A DNA stretch of 64,000 nt from Thalassobius sp. I31.1. GTDB taxonomy: Bacteria; Pseudomonadota; Alphaproteobacteria; Rhodobacterales; Rhodobacteraceae. The notes beneath the pieces were generated by a model that was given only the letters and a program-made list of their open reading frames with translations, did no database searches and was not told the origin of the DNA. Location: NCBI RefSeq assembly GCF_003031585.1, contig NZ_PWAA01000005.1:1-64000 (forward strand). Direction: 5' to 3'. A program made the position numbers and the translations under genes. Shown here piece after piece: positions 63,802 to 64,000 of the stretch (its first letter is position 1; each line of letters opens with the position of its first letter).

Positions 63802-64000
63802 ATGGCAGATACACTCTTTGACCAGAACGACCAGGACGAAGATTTTGCCCTGGACCGGTCACTGGTCGATGAGGTCCGCCTGGTCCTGGCCACCGCCGAT
63901 AAATCCCGCCTGGAAGAAATCTTTGAACCCCTGCATGCTGCTGACGTTGCCGACCTTCTGGAACAGGTCGATCAGGGGGAACGCCGCGAAATCCTTCTGC
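63802..64000 (+). CDS. mgtE: Magnesium transporter MgtE, N-terminal part (runs off the window)
   Basis: The first 66 residues are visible: an acidic start, then VRLVLATADKSRLEEIFEPL, HAADVADLLEQVDQGERREI, the repeat structure of the MgtE intracellular N domain. GAGGG stands 6 nt before the ATG. The CBS and membrane domains would follow beyond base 64000. Divergent from guaD with a 163-bp gap. Confidence 0.85.
   Translation, partial: MADTLFDQNDQDEDFALDRSLVDEVRLVLATADKSRLEEIFEPLHAADVADLLEQVDQGERREILL

Overview
The window reads as one contig of a marine alphaproteobacterium of the order Rhodobacterales (Roseobacter group). Reasons: the TCA-cycle order mdh / sucC-sucD-sucA-sucB-lpd with small membrane-protein genes in between, sdhC-sdhD-sdhA-lipoprotein-sdhB, the aerobic (cobG/cobN type) cobalamin pathway, ethylmalonyl-CoA pathway genes (a malyl-CoA thioesterase-like protein and mesaconyl-CoA hydratase), and a moderately high GC content. 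No rRNA, tRNA, IS element, prophage or CRISPR array was recognised. Both ends cut genes: a nucleotide cyclase at the left and an MgtE-type Mg2+ transporter at the right.

Layout. (1) 1-1735: an AT-richer, probably acquired stretch with two adjacent class III nucleotide-cyclase genes. The first closely resembles the pyrimidine (Pycsar-type) anti-phage cyclases. (2) 1736-11355: a catabolic cluster read leftward from 9846 (DUF1185 protein, alpha/beta hydrolase, flavin reductase, luciferase-like monooxygenase, aldehyde dehydrogenase, BCCT betaine transporter, succinate-semialdehyde dehydrogenase). It is divergent from a GntR regulator, a DUF1330 protein and a carboxymuconolactone-decarboxylase-like protein. 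The enzyme set matches the trigonelline (N-methylnicotinate) ring-opening pathway almost one for one. (3) 11700-30581: an aerobic cobalamin cluster: pduX-like kinase, cobQ, cobO, then a cobalamin riboswitch followed by DUF1636-cobW-cobN-cobG-cobH-cobI-cobJ, cobK on the other strand, and cobL-cobE-cobM-cobB-cobA-cobF-cobT-cobS. Many of these genes overlap by ATGA-type junctions.

(4) 30662-46587: yaaA, a TerB-domain membrane protein, then the leftward 2-oxoglutarate dehydrogenase / succinyl-CoA synthetase operon with six small unknown or membrane genes embedded in it, a secreted protein, a glycosyltransferase and mdh. (5) 46752-50805: a TauE-type exporter, a small periplasmic protein, and the mcl2-like / nnrU / DUF1737 / mch group. 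(6) 50962-55785: an unrecognised AT-richer gene, then the sdh operon. (7) 55842-64000: a LuxR-type regulator divergent from a cyclodeaminase / aminotransferase / 8-oxoguanine-deaminase-like operon, two tandem CAP-domain lipoproteins, a 10-bp tandem repeat, an immunity-like small protein, guanine deaminase and the start of mgtE.

How the parts fit: succinate semialdehyde from the betaine cluster would become succinate, the substrate of the sdh complex. The suc and sdh operons carry the same paired operator (two TGTGATCAC boxes exactly 21 bp apart), which suggests one unidentified regulator controls both. The ethylmalonyl-CoA pathway, which needs B12-dependent mutases, also feeds the TCA cycle. 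The most interesting items are the tandem cyclases, the candidate N-methylpyridine-betaine catabolic cluster with extra unknown genes, and the shared suc/sdh operator.
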